In this document: positions 8,692 to 16,320 of the stretch, in pieces
How positions within the stretch are numbered: the stretch's first letter is position 1
Layout of the letters: each line of letters opens with the position of its first letter
DNA from: Candidatus Omnitrophota bacterium
GTDB taxonomy: Bacteria > Omnitrophota > Gorgyraeia > 2-01-FULL-45-10
Direction of reading: 5' to 3'
NCBI GenBank assembly: GCA_903843285.1
Contig: CAIMPC010000039.1
Location: forward strand, 1 to 44,885
DNA length: 44,885 nt
Translations under genes and position numbers: made by a program
Notes under the pieces: generated by a model
The model's input: the letters and a program-made list of their open reading frames with translations, nothing else
The model's database searches: none
What the model was told of the DNA's origin: nothing

Positions 8692-10206
8692 ATGAGAAGA
8701 TCAAATACAATAATAGTAGTTACAATTCTGTTATCCTTATCCATATTGTCGGGCATGGCGCATGCCTATTGGGTATGGACCCCCGAAACTAAGAAATTTA
8801 TAAACCCCAAATATGCCGTAAAGGATACGCCCAAAGAGCAATATGATTGGGCTATGGGTTTCTATAATGCAAAAGACTATCAGAGATCGGCCGCCGAATT
8901 TGAAAAGCTCGTAAAGAGCTACGAATATTCCGAGTATGCTTCCGATTCCCAGTATCGCGTTGGCCTATCTTATGACAATATGGGAAAATATTATATAGCA
9001 TTTCAGAATTATCAGAAGGCTGTGGATAATTTCCCTCACGTGACTAATATCGATGAGATTGTAGCCAGAGAATATAATATAGCCGGTGTATACGCATCTA
9101 AGAGCAGCCCTAAGGTCCTTGGTACAGAGATCATGACGTCGTTCGATAGGGCAATCGAGATATATAAGAAAGTCGTAGATAATGCTCCATTTGGGAAGTT
9201 TGCCGATGAGGCGCAGTTTAAGATGGCCATGTCCATGAAAGACGCGGGCAGGTACGATGAGGCTACTATAGCATTTCAGAAGATCCTGGACGATTACCCG
9301 ACCTCTAAGCTGTACGAACAGGCAAGATATGAGATGGCTAATAGCGCATACAGGGCATCGCTGCAGCCTGCATATGACGCGTCGCCGACCGATAAGGCCT
9401 TGAAGGCATTCGAAGATTTCTCCAACACCAACACAGATGAAAAGTTAAATAAAGAGGCCCAGAACACCATAAGGCGTTTAAGGAATAAGGCAGCGGAGAA
9501 GTCGTTCATAACAGCTCAGTTCTATGAACAGCAAAAGCATTACGTCAGCGCGATTATATACTACCAGGATGTGGTCGATAGGTATCCGGATACCCCCTTG
9601 GGAGAGACCTCAAAGATCAGGATAGAGGATCTGAAGATAGGAAATTATTCCCATAGGAGCGCGGCAGATTTCATGGCACAGAAGAAGGGATGGCTTCCGG
9701 CGTGGACCGGAGAAAATAAGAAGCTGGAGAACAAGATCTTCGTTAAGGGGGCTACTCCTGCTCCCACGCAAGCGCCTCCTATAGTTGCCAGCGAGAAGCA
9801 AGTTCAGGTTCAGAAACAGGTGCCCGAAATGGCTAAGCCTGCGGAAGAAGCGCCTAAGGTAAAATCAAAGAAGAGCTGGTGGTCTTTCGGGCTTGGTGAA
9901 AATAAGCCTAAGGCAAAAGATAAATCTGTCGCCCCCGTAGCGGAGAAGAAACCTCATAAACCGTGGACACCTTTTGGCTTTGGTAGTAAAAAGACTGAAG
10001 CAAAGAATGCAGCCATCGATAAAGCTAAGCCTGCCGAAGCGCCTAAGGTAAAATCAAAGAAGAGCTGGTGGTCTTTCGGGCTCGGTGAAAATAAGCCTAA
10101 GGCAAAAGATAAATCTGCCACCCCCGTAGTGGAGAAGAAACCTAATAAACCGTGGACACCTTTTAATTTTGATAAGAAGACCGAAGGAGCGAAGAAAGAT
10201 GAGTAA
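8692..10206 (+). CDS. BamD-like periplasmic TPR protein with duplicated basic Trp-rich tail
   Basis: A 504-residue protein with a Sec signal peptide (residues 1-25, cleavage after GMAHA). Residues about 45-320 form TPR repeats in the BamD/YfiO pattern: YDWAMGFYNAKDYQRSAAEF, the YDASPTDKALKAFEDF segment and the AQFYEQQKHYVSAIIYYQDV helix pair are close to BamD landmarks. BamD is an accessory of the outer-membrane beta-barrel assembly machine. Unlike classical BamD there is no lipobox cysteine. The last 130 residues are Lys/Pro/Ala-rich and contain two copies of a unit with KSKKSWWSFGLGENKPKAKD and KPWTPF. The gene overlaps lptE by 8 bases, supporting an outer-membrane biogenesis role. The tail function is unknown. 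Confidence 0.8.
   Translation: MRRSNTIIVVTILLSLSILSGMAHAYWVWTPETKKFINPKYAVKDTPKEQYDWAMGFYNAKDYQRSAAEFEKLVKSYEYSEYASDSQYRVGLSYDNMGKYYIAFQNYQKAVDNFPHVTNIDEIVAREYNIAGVYASKSSPKVLGTEIMTSFDRAIEIYKKVVDNAPFGKFADEAQFKMAMSMKDAGRYDEATIAFQKILDDYPTSKLYEQARYEMANSAYRASLQPAYDASPTDKALKAFEDFSNTNTDEKLNKEAQNTIRRLRNKAAEKSFITAQFYEQQKHYVSAIIYYQDVVDRYPDTPLGETSKIRIEDLKIGNYSHRSAADFMAQKKGWLPAWTGENKKLENKIFVKGATPAPTQAPPIVASEKQVQVQKQVPEMAKPAEEAPKVKSKKSWWSFGLGENKPKAKDKSVAPVAEKKPHKPWTPFGFGSKKTEAKNAAIDKAKPAEAPKVKSKKSWWSFGLGENKPKAKDKSATPVVEKKPNKPWTPFNFDKKTEGAKKDE
9832..10186 (+). repeat. two tandem in-frame repeats encoding the Trp/Lys-rich tail
   Basis: Copy 1 starts at 9832 and copy 2 at 10024, both at GCTAAGCCT. The main register is 189 bases (63 codons), with one extra codon (gaa) early in copy 1. 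The copies are nearly identical at nucleotide level over about 130 bases, including synonymous positions, pointing to recent duplication or continuing homogenisation. Their last 25 bases have diverged. Confidence 0.85.
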
Positions 10207-10738
10207 GTTCATTATAGCTTTGTCTCTGATATTTGCGTTAGGGATTTCCGGTTGCGGTTATACAAGCAGTTCCCTATTACCTGTAAATCTCAAGACTATC
10301 TATGTAGATAACTTTAAGAATAGCATTAACATTACGGCTGAGCAGAACGATTTAAGAATGTATAGAGGCTACAGGCCGGGCATGGAGACCGAGATTACAA
10401 AAGCTGTCATAGACAGGTTCGTTTTTGATGGAAATCTTAAGATGTCACCCGAGGGTAAGGCCGATCTCGTATTGAAGAGCGAGCTCATAGACTATAAGCG
10501 CGACTCTCTGCGTTATGACGCTAATAATAACGTGGAGGAGTACAGGATAAAACTTATAATAAATATGCAGCTTGAAGATACCAAAAAAGGCGTCACGCTC
10601 TGGACGGAGAAAGGTTTCGCGGGAGAGACCACGTATCGTATCTCCGGCAGCGGGGCAAAGACCGAGTCCCAGGCCTTAAGGGATGCCGAGATTGATCTCG
10701 CCTCGCGCATAGTAGAGAGAACCATTGAGGCATGGTGA
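10199..10738 (+). CDS. lptE: LptE-family LPS-assembly lipoprotein
   Basis: A 179-residue lipoprotein. The start MSKFIIALSLIFALGISGCG is a lipoprotein signal with lipobox ISGC and the GCGY N-terminus typical of LptE. The body has the expected alpha/beta pattern (LKTIYVDNFKN strand, EITKAVIDRFVFDG helix, then ADLVLKSELIDYKR). LptE plugs and helps assemble the LptD barrel that inserts lipopolysaccharide. The ATG at 10199 is chosen over the upstream frame opening because AAGGAG (10184-10189) sits 9 bases before it and the signal peptide begins there. Neighbour holA directly downstream is the same order as in Escherichia coli (lptE-holA), which strengthens the call. Confidence 0.85.
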   Translation: MSKFIIALSLIFALGISGCGYTSSSLLPVNLKTIYVDNFKNSINITAEQNDLRMYRGYRPGMETEITKAVIDRFVFDGNLKMSPEGKADLVLKSELIDYKRDSLRYDANNNVEEYRIKLIINMQLEDTKKGVTLWTEKGFAGETTYRISGSGAKTESQALRDAEIDLASRIVERTIEAW

Positions 10739-11691
10739 CTTCGAAGCAATCGGTCTTTCTATTTATCGGAAATGATAAATATCTGAAGGCCCGCGCATTA
10801 AATGATCTAAAATTATCCCTTCCGGAAAGCCCCCAGTACAAATCCGACCTTAAAGTTTACTACGGCAGAGAAATTGATATAGCAGAGGTATTAGATCAGC
10901 TTAATACCGCCTCACTCCTATCCGATAGTCGCTTAATAGTTATAAAAGATGCCGATGAGATTCCCGACGAATTGAGAATGGGCCTTATAAGATACATTAA
11001 GAAACCATCCAAATCTGTCTGGCTGGTGCTTGACTCAGAGGATGAGGCCGTGCTTAAGGATTATGACGAAGTAACCGGGTTTATAAGTGTACGAAATTTT
11101 GCGGTACCGGTGGGAAGCTCTCTCAATACATGGATAAAGGATTATATCCGGACAAATGGTAAGGCAATAGAAGATAAGGCCTTGGTGGCATTGAGGGAGC
11201 TCGAGGGTAATGACCTTTCATATCTGTCTCAGGAGTTGGACAAACTGATAGCCTTTACAGGAGACAGGACGGAGATAACGTCCGGCGACGTGGATGAAGT
11301 AATAGGCAGAAGCTTGATAGTGTCGGCATTTGAAATTTCCAATTCCATAGGACGCAGGGATACCTCCGGAGCGATTAAGATCGCATCAGATCTCATCATG
11401 AGCGGTAAGAAGGAGTTTGAAATAATAGGGATACTTTGTTGGCATCTCAAAAGGATGTTTAAGGCCAAGGTTATGAAGGGTAAAGGCGAGAGCGACTACA
11501 ATATAGCGTCCTCGCTCAGGATGGGACGTAGATTTCAGGAAGACTTTTTCAGGCAGTTAGCGAGTTTCAATTCCAATAAGATAAAAGCGGACATAGAACT
11601 ACTTCTACAGGCGGATCTGGACATAAAAAATTCGAAGTTACATCCCAGTACGATCCTGGAATTTGCTCTAATAAGATTATGTCTTACTTAG
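10732..11691 (+). CDS. holA: DNA polymerase III delta subunit
   Basis: A 319-residue protein of normal length for HolA, the clamp-loader subunit that opens the sliding clamp. It starts FLFIGNDKYLKARALNDL, equivalent to the G-x-D/E-x-Y/F opening of delta subunits, and continues with the AAA+-like fold (LNTASLLSDSRLIVIKDAD, KSVWLVLDSED) and the helical C-terminal collar domain (SYLSQELDKLIAF, ILCWHLKRMFKAK). The ATG overlaps the lptE stop (ATGGTGA). The 3' end overlaps the convergent rpsT gene by 15 bases. The holA-rpsT neighbourhood is also found in Firmicutes next to comEA/comEC. Confidence 0.92.
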   Translation: MVTSKQSVFLFIGNDKYLKARALNDLKLSLPESPQYKSDLKVYYGREIDIAEVLDQLNTASLLSDSRLIVIKDADEIPDELRMGLIRYIKKPSKSVWLVLDSEDEAVLKDYDEVTGFISVRNFAVPVGSSLNTWIKDYIRTNGKAIEDKALVALRELEGNDLSYLSQELDKLIAFTGDRTEITSGDVDEVIGRSLIVSAFEISNSIGRRDTSGAIKIASDLIMSGKKEFEIIGILCWHLKRMFKAKVMKGKGESDYNIASSLRMGRRFQEDFFRQLASFNSNKIKADIELLLQADLDIKNSKLHPSTILEFALIRLCLT

Positions 11692-11946
11692 GGAAGAGAG
11701 CTTCTTCATCAGGCGGGCTATCTTTCTGGATGCCGTGTTATTCTTTAATACGCCTTTAGATACAGCCCTATCTATTTTAGAGACGACGTGTTTCAGGGAG
11801 GCCTGTGCTTCAGTCGCTTTTTTGGCCAAGACCAGCTTTTCGAAGTCTTTAACCAAAGTTTTTAACTCGGTCTTTGTAGATATGTTTTTAAAATGTCTGA
11901 GCTTGGATTTTCTAAGCTCTTTGTACGCAGTCTTTTCAGTTGGCAC
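11677..11946 (-). CDS. rpsT: 30S ribosomal protein S20
   Basis: An 89-residue basic helical protein, the size of S20, which binds 16S rRNA early in small-subunit assembly. The sequence has the S20 pattern: an N-terminal Lys/Arg-rich helix (KELRKSKLRHFKN), VVSKIDRAVSKGVLKNNTASRKIARL, and a short C-terminal tail. The start codon is GTG (11944-11946) with AAGGAG seven bases before it. A GTG start is plausible because S20 commonly uses a weak start codon. The gene is convergent with holA and overlaps its 3' end. Confidence 0.93.
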   Translation of the reverse strand: MPTEKTAYKELRKSKLRHFKNISTKTELKTLVKDFEKLVLAKKATEAQASLKHVVSKIDRAVSKGVLKNNTASRKIARLMKKLSSLSKT

Positions 11947-11999
11947 TTTCAGCTCCTTCGATTTAAGATAGTGTTTATAATGAAGATTAAAATCGAGTA

Positions 12000-12028
12000 A
12001 TTATAGCATTTAAGGAATTCGAGGTCAA
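12000..12028 (-). promoter_or_regulatory. strong sigma-70-type promoter of rpsT
   Basis: On the minus strand, TTGACC (12023-12028), a 17-base spacer and a perfect TATAAT (12000-12005) point toward rpsT, about 50 bases from its start. The -35 element lies only 8 bases before the murJ ATG on the other strand, so the two genes are divergent with a shared control region. Confidence 0.8.
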
Positions 12029-12035
12029 CTTCTTT

Positions 12036-13574
12036 ATGACTAATAAGAGTTTGATACGTTCGACAGGAGTTATAGGTATAGCGACTGCTATAAGCAGGGT
12101 ATTGGGCTTTGTCAGAGATATAATATTCGCAAATTTCTTTGGCACGAGCATGATAGCACAAGCGTTCGTTGTGGCTTTCAGGATTCCCAACACCTTAAGG
12201 GACCTTGTAGGAGAGGGAGCTATGAATTCGGCTATAGTCCCTGTTCTTTCAGAGTACAAGGCCCTCGGAGATGATAAGGAATTTGCGCGCGCTTCCAGCG
12301 TCCTATTCAATATATCTTTCGTTATCCTATCCATATTGACCGTTCTAGGCATAATATTTTCTCCCCTTATAGTTCGTATTATGGCGCCTGGCTTCATGGC
12401 CGACCCTGAGAAATTTGGCATGACAGTTGCATTGAATCGCGCGATGTTTCCATATCTTATCATGATAGGGCTTGCCGCGTATTCTATGGGGGCCTTAAAT
12501 TCTATGAGGCATTTTGCTGCCCCCGCATTCGGGCCATGCCTCATGAACCTTATGCTGATTATATCCACTGTATGGCTTTATCCGGTCATGGGAGTGATGG
12601 GCTTGGCTATAGGTGTGCTGGCCGGCGGAGCTTTACAGCTGGCAATTAATATTCAGTTCATGTACAGATGCGGGATTTGCATAAATTTTAAAGCAGGTTT
12701 TAAGCATGCCGCGGCGAAGAGGATAGGTAAGCTTCTCATGCCCCGCGCACTGGGCTCCGCCGTATATCAGATCAATATTTTTGTCGATACCATACTCGCT
12801 TCATTATCATCTATAGTAGGAGCGGGAGGAGTGGCCGCATTATACTATGCCAATAGGCTGATACAATTTCCATTGGCTATATTCGGCCTTGCGCTGGCGC
12901 AGGCGGCGCTTCCAAAGATGAGTCAGGAGTTTGCTTCAAACGACATAGAGCGCATGAAGCACACTCTTTCCTTTTCCCTCAGGGCGGTATTTTTTATTAT
13001 GGTGCCATCCGGTTTAGCGCTGGCCGTACTGGGCGGGCCGATAGTGCGAATATTATTTCAGCGTGGAGAATTTACGGCTTATTCGACCGCCATAACTGGC
13101 GGCGCGTTATTCTTCTACGCGTTTGGATTATTGGCTTACGGCGGCACAAAGCTACTGGTAACGGCTTTCTATGCCATGCATGATACCAGGACGCCGGTAA
13201 AGACTGCTTTTATAGCCGTTATCGTTAATATTATATTTAATCTCATACTGATGTGGCCCATGAAGCTATCGGGCCTTGCCCTCGCTACATCGATTAGCGC
13301 AGTCGTTAACTTCCTAATGCTTTATATTTTGCTCGGTAAAAAAATAGGCGACTTCGGCACCAGGGCGATCGCTGACTCATTCTTAAGAGTGCTGGCCGCG
13401 AGTCTCGTAATGGCCGCTATACTTAAGATATTATCAGTTGCACTGGTTCGATCCGGCGTTGTCGGGCTTTGCGCGTCATTGGCGATCGGATCGGCGACTT
13501 ATATAATGGGCAGTTATGTTTTCGGTGTTAAAGAGATGAAGGATTTTTCAGAATGGATATTAAGGAGAAGGTAA
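12036..13574 (+). CDS. murJ: lipid II flippase MurJ
   Basis: A 512-residue integral membrane protein of the MVF/MOP family, the usual MurJ length, with about 14 hydrophobic segments. The N-terminus SLIRSTGVIGIATAISRVLGFVRDIIFANFFG is the hallmark, with the conserved Arg residues in the first helix-loop, and PNTLRDLVGEGAMNSAIVPVLSEY follows. It flips undecaprenyl-linked peptidoglycan precursor across the inner membrane, so the organism builds peptidoglycan. No ribosome binding site is apparent. The 3' end overlaps uvrC by 22 bases. Confidence 0.95.
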   Translation: MTNKSLIRSTGVIGIATAISRVLGFVRDIIFANFFGTSMIAQAFVVAFRIPNTLRDLVGEGAMNSAIVPVLSEYKALGDDKEFARASSVLFNISFVILSILTVLGIIFSPLIVRIMAPGFMADPEKFGMTVALNRAMFPYLIMIGLAAYSMGALNSMRHFAAPAFGPCLMNLMLIISTVWLYPVMGVMGLAIGVLAGGALQLAINIQFMYRCGICINFKAGFKHAAAKRIGKLLMPRALGSAVYQINIFVDTILASLSSIVGAGGVAALYYANRLIQFPLAIFGLALAQAALPKMSQEFASNDIERMKHTLSFSLRAVFFIMVPSGLALAVLGGPIVRILFQRGEFTAYSTAITGGALFFYAFGLLAYGGTKLLVTAFYAMHDTRTPVKTAFIAVIVNIIFNLILMWPMKLSGLALATSISAVVNFLMLYILLGKKIGDFGTRAIADSFLRVLAASLVMAAILKILSVALVRSGVVGLCASLAIGSATYIMGSYVFGVKEMKDFSEWILRRR

Positions 13575-14956
13575 AGGCTCTTCCCGCATCCCCCGGAGTT
13601 TATATAATGAAGGACTCCTCCGGGAGTATCCTGTATGTTGGCAAGGCGATTAATTTAAAAAAGAGGGTTGCCAGCTATTTCTATCCTGGGAGGATGTTGT
13701 CCGACAGGATAGATTCTATGGCCGCCAAGGTGTCAAATATTGAGCATATCTCTACGTCTTCCGAGGCAGAGGCGCTGATATACGAAAACAGTTTGATAAA
13801 ACAACTCGATCCTAAATATAACGTTGCGCTCAAAGACGATAAGGGTTATCCCAGATTAAAGATTACGGTGAACGAAAAATTTCCCAGGTTGTTCATTACA
13901 CGAAAAAAGATCGACGACGGCGCATTGTACTACGGCCCGTTTACCAGCGCGAAGCTTCTTAGGCAGGCGGTGATAATGCTTCGGCAGTTATTTCCCCTGC
14001 GAAGGTGTTTAAAACTACCCAAAAAGGTCTGCCTGTACTACCATATCAGACAGTGTCCGGGCCCGTGCGCCGGCAAAATAGATAAGGCCGGATATTCCGA
14101 TACGGTTTCCGAGCTTAAATTATTTCTCGATGGAAACAGGAAGGGCCTTATAGATCATCTCGCTAAACGTATGATCGAAGCATCCGGGAGAGAAGACTTC
14201 GAAGAGGCCGGACGGTTGAAACTCAGGATAGAGACGCTAAGTTCTATAAACGATAAAACGGTGAGTTACAAACCGATCGAGGAGGTCGAAGAGCTTAAGA
14301 GCTTTCTCGGCATAAAGACCCCGATAGATACGATAGAGGCATTCGATGTATCGAATATTATGGGTGAGTCGGCGGTAGGTTCGATGGTAAGCTTTCACAA
14401 AGGCAAGTCCAGGAAGAGCGAATATAGGAAGTTTAAAATAAATAGCGTTACAGGAATCGATGATTATTCTATGATGCGGGAGATAGTATCGCGTCGGTAT
14501 AAGCGCCTGATCGACGAGAAGAAAGATCTGCCGGATCTTATATTAATAGACGGAGGCAAAGGTCATCTGGCCGCCGCATCCGAAGAGCTGAATAAATTGG
14601 GCCTGGCAGATATACCCGTCATAGGTATAGCCAAAGAGTTTGAGCATATATATTCGAAGTCCGGAGGTGAGCCTATAATATTGCCGAGGGATTCAAAATC
14701 GCTTCATCTGCTGGAGCGAATACGTGACGAGGCCCATAGATTTGCTATAGGTTATCATAAGAGGCTTCGCTCGAAAGATATAAAAATTTCCGAGCTGGAT
14801 GGTATAGGCGGAATCGGGCCTAAGAAGAAAGCCATTCTTATAAAGCATTTTGGATCCGTGAAAGAGATTAAGAGGAGTGATGCAGAAAAGCTCTCCGGAA
14901 TTAAAGGCATCGACGAGAGGACCGCGAAACGCATTATTGAGTATTTCAAAAAATAG
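13553..14956 (+). CDS. uvrC: excinuclease ABC subunit C, compact form
   Basis: UvrC makes both incisions in nucleotide-excision repair. Seen in order: GIY-YIG nuclease (residues 13-90; PGVYIMKD...ILYVGKA), the four-cysteine segment (CLKLPKKVC...CPGPC, about 155-180) reported to hold an Fe-S cluster, the UVR motif binding UvrB (about 200-235), the RNase H-like nuclease (AFDVSNIMGE, LILIDGGKGHL, RDEAHRFAI) and two C-terminal HhH motifs (ISELDGIGGIGPKK, IKGIDERTAKRI). At 467 residues it is about 130 shorter than typical UvrC (around 600). The deficit is between the UVR motif and the RNase H-like domain, where about 30 residues stand in place of roughly 130. Both active sites look complete, so it is probably functional. 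Confidence 0.92.
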   Translation: MDIKEKVKALPASPGVYIMKDSSGSILYVGKAINLKKRVASYFYPGRMLSDRIDSMAAKVSNIEHISTSSEAEALIYENSLIKQLDPKYNVALKDDKGYPRLKITVNEKFPRLFITRKKIDDGALYYGPFTSAKLLRQAVIMLRQLFPLRRCLKLPKKVCLYYHIRQCPGPCAGKIDKAGYSDTVSELKLFLDGNRKGLIDHLAKRMIEASGREDFEEAGRLKLRIETLSSINDKTVSYKPIEEVEELKSFLGIKTPIDTIEAFDVSNIMGESAVGSMVSFHKGKSRKSEYRKFKINSVTGIDDYSMMREIVSRRYKRLIDEKKDLPDLILIDGGKGHLAAASEELNKLGLADIPVIGIAKEFEHIYSKSGGEPIILPRDSKSLHLLERIRDEAHRFAIGYHKRLRSKDIKISELDGIGGIGPKKKAILIKHFGSVKEIKRSDAEKLSGIKGIDERTAKRIIEYFKK

Positions 14957-14984
14957 ACCCTTAAGGGCCCTGAAGCGCGGGAGG

Positions 14985-15014
14985 TTGACTTGAGCACGCC
15001 AGAGGGGTTATAAT
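14985..15014 (+). promoter_or_regulatory. strong sigma-70-type promoter of prfB-secA-lnt
   Basis: TTGACT (14985-14990), 18-base spacer, perfect TATAAT (15009-15014). The dispersed repeat at 15031-15160 lies downstream and would be transcribed as a large hairpin in the roughly 190-base leader before prfB. Confidence 0.75.
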
Positions 15015-15030
15015 CATTAAGCGTAATATG

Positions 15031-15160
15031 CCAGTCGTAGAAGCGCGCGTCATTCTGGAGGAGGGCTTTAGCCCGACGAAGAATCTCGACGGGAAATAGA
15101 TTCTTCGGTCGGCCGATGGCCTCCCTCAGAATGACGGAAGTTGCATTTCGCAACAGTCCC
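15031..15160. repeat. dispersed palindromic MITE-like repeat, copy 2
   Basis: The right end reads ATTTCGCAACAGTCCC (15145-15160), the exact reverse complement of the left end of copy 3 (GGGACTGTTGCGAAAT at 26459). The left terminal repeat is missing here. The inner hairpins GAAGAATCT/AGATTCTTC and GTCATTCTG/CAGAATGAC are present. About 80 bases of its right half match copy 3 with only two or three differences. It lies in the leader of prfB. Confidence 0.85.
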
Positions 15161-15213
15161 AAGAGTGAGATATTTTGCGAGCAATTGAAACTATATAGGA
15201 GACATGAATTAAA

Positions 15214-16318
15214 ATGATAGAAGATCTGAGGAATAATATTAAGACTTTCGAAGAGAAGCTGGATAACCTAAGAGGTTATCTTTGACGTCGATCGCAAGCA
15301 TAAGAAGATAATTGAGCTTGAATCGGAGATATCGGGATCCGGGTTTTGGAATAATGATGAACATTCCAAAGAGGTTATCAGAAGCCTTAAGGATCTGAAG
15401 TCCACGACGGATACCTTCCTCAAGATCGCTAACGAATTTAAAGATATAAAGGATATTGTAAGTATTGCAGGGTCTGAGGACGGTGAGAGCCTGAAGCATT
15501 ACGGGGACAATCTGGTCAAGTTGGCCGCACGGCTCGATCAATTGGAATTTAGTAGCCTGCTGTCCGAAGATGCCGACAGGAGCAATGCGATCCTTAGCAT
15601 AAACGCCGGAGCTGGCGGTACTGAATCTTGTGACTGGGCTATGATGCTTTGCAGAATGTATTTTAAGTGGGCCGAGGGCAAGAGGTTCACGATAGATACT
15701 ATCGATCAGATGTCAGGCGAGGAAGCGGGCATAAAGAGCGTTACGGTTATAATAAAGGGAGATTACGCGTTCGGATTTTTAAAGTCGGAATCCGGAGTGC
15801 ATCGCTTAGTCAGGATATCTCCGTTCGATTCCAATAAAAGACGCCACACATCTTTCGCATCCGTTGACGTTATTCCTGAGGTATCCGATGATATTCAGAT
15901 AGATATAAAGGAGTCCGACCTGAAGATAGACACTTACAGGGCCGGTGGTAAGGGCGGACAGCATGTGAATAAGACAGATTCGGCGGTCCGCATAACGCAT
16001 ATTCCCACCGGCATCGTAGTGCAGTGCCAGAATGAAAGGTCGCAGTTTAAGAACAAGCAGGTCTCGCTTAAGATCCTTAAGGCGAAATTATACGAAAAGG
16101 AAAGGCAGAAGCAGGTGAGGAAGATCGAGAGCGCTTATGAGGAAAAAAAGGAGATAGCATGGGGAAGTCAGATAAGATCCTATGTGCTGCATCCGTATTC
16201 CATGGTTAAGGACCACAGAACAGATTGCGAGACCGGAAACGCGCAGGCCGTCCTGGATGGCAAGATAGATAACTTTATCGAAGCATATCTTAAGATGACC
16301 AAGAACGAAAGAAAATAG
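15214..16318 (+). CDS. prfB: peptide chain release factor 2, programmed +1 frameshift
   Basis: RF2 terminates translation at UGA and UAA. The frame from ATG 15214 runs 23 codons to an in-frame TGA (15283-15285) and continues in the +1 frame from GAC at 15284, giving about 367 residues, the normal RF2 length. The shifted frame starts [16 protein letters not shown]. Downstream are the RF2 N-terminal helical domain, a codon-recognition domain ([18 protein letters not shown] region) and the peptidyl-hydrolase GGQ motif ([13 protein letters not shown], about residue 250). AGGAG lies at 15198-15202; the ATG at 15204 meets a stop after two codons, so 15214 is used. secA follows by 2 bases. Confidence 0.96.
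15271..15286 (+). promoter_or_regulatory. RF2 autoregulatory frameshift site
   Basis: AGAGGTTATCTTTGAC contains the slippery CTT (15280-15282), the in-frame TGA (15283-15285) followed by C, and an internal Shine-Dalgarno-like AGAGG placed as in Escherichia coli prfB. Low RF2 activity lets the ribosome pause at UGA and slip +1, so the protein controls its own synthesis. Confidence 0.96.
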
Positions 16319-16320
16319 AA

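Noticed and set aside
15521..16318. prfB starting at 15521 as a truncated gene
   Set aside because: The upstream sequence encodes the RF2 N-terminus in two frames joined at the classical CTT-TGA-C frameshift site.
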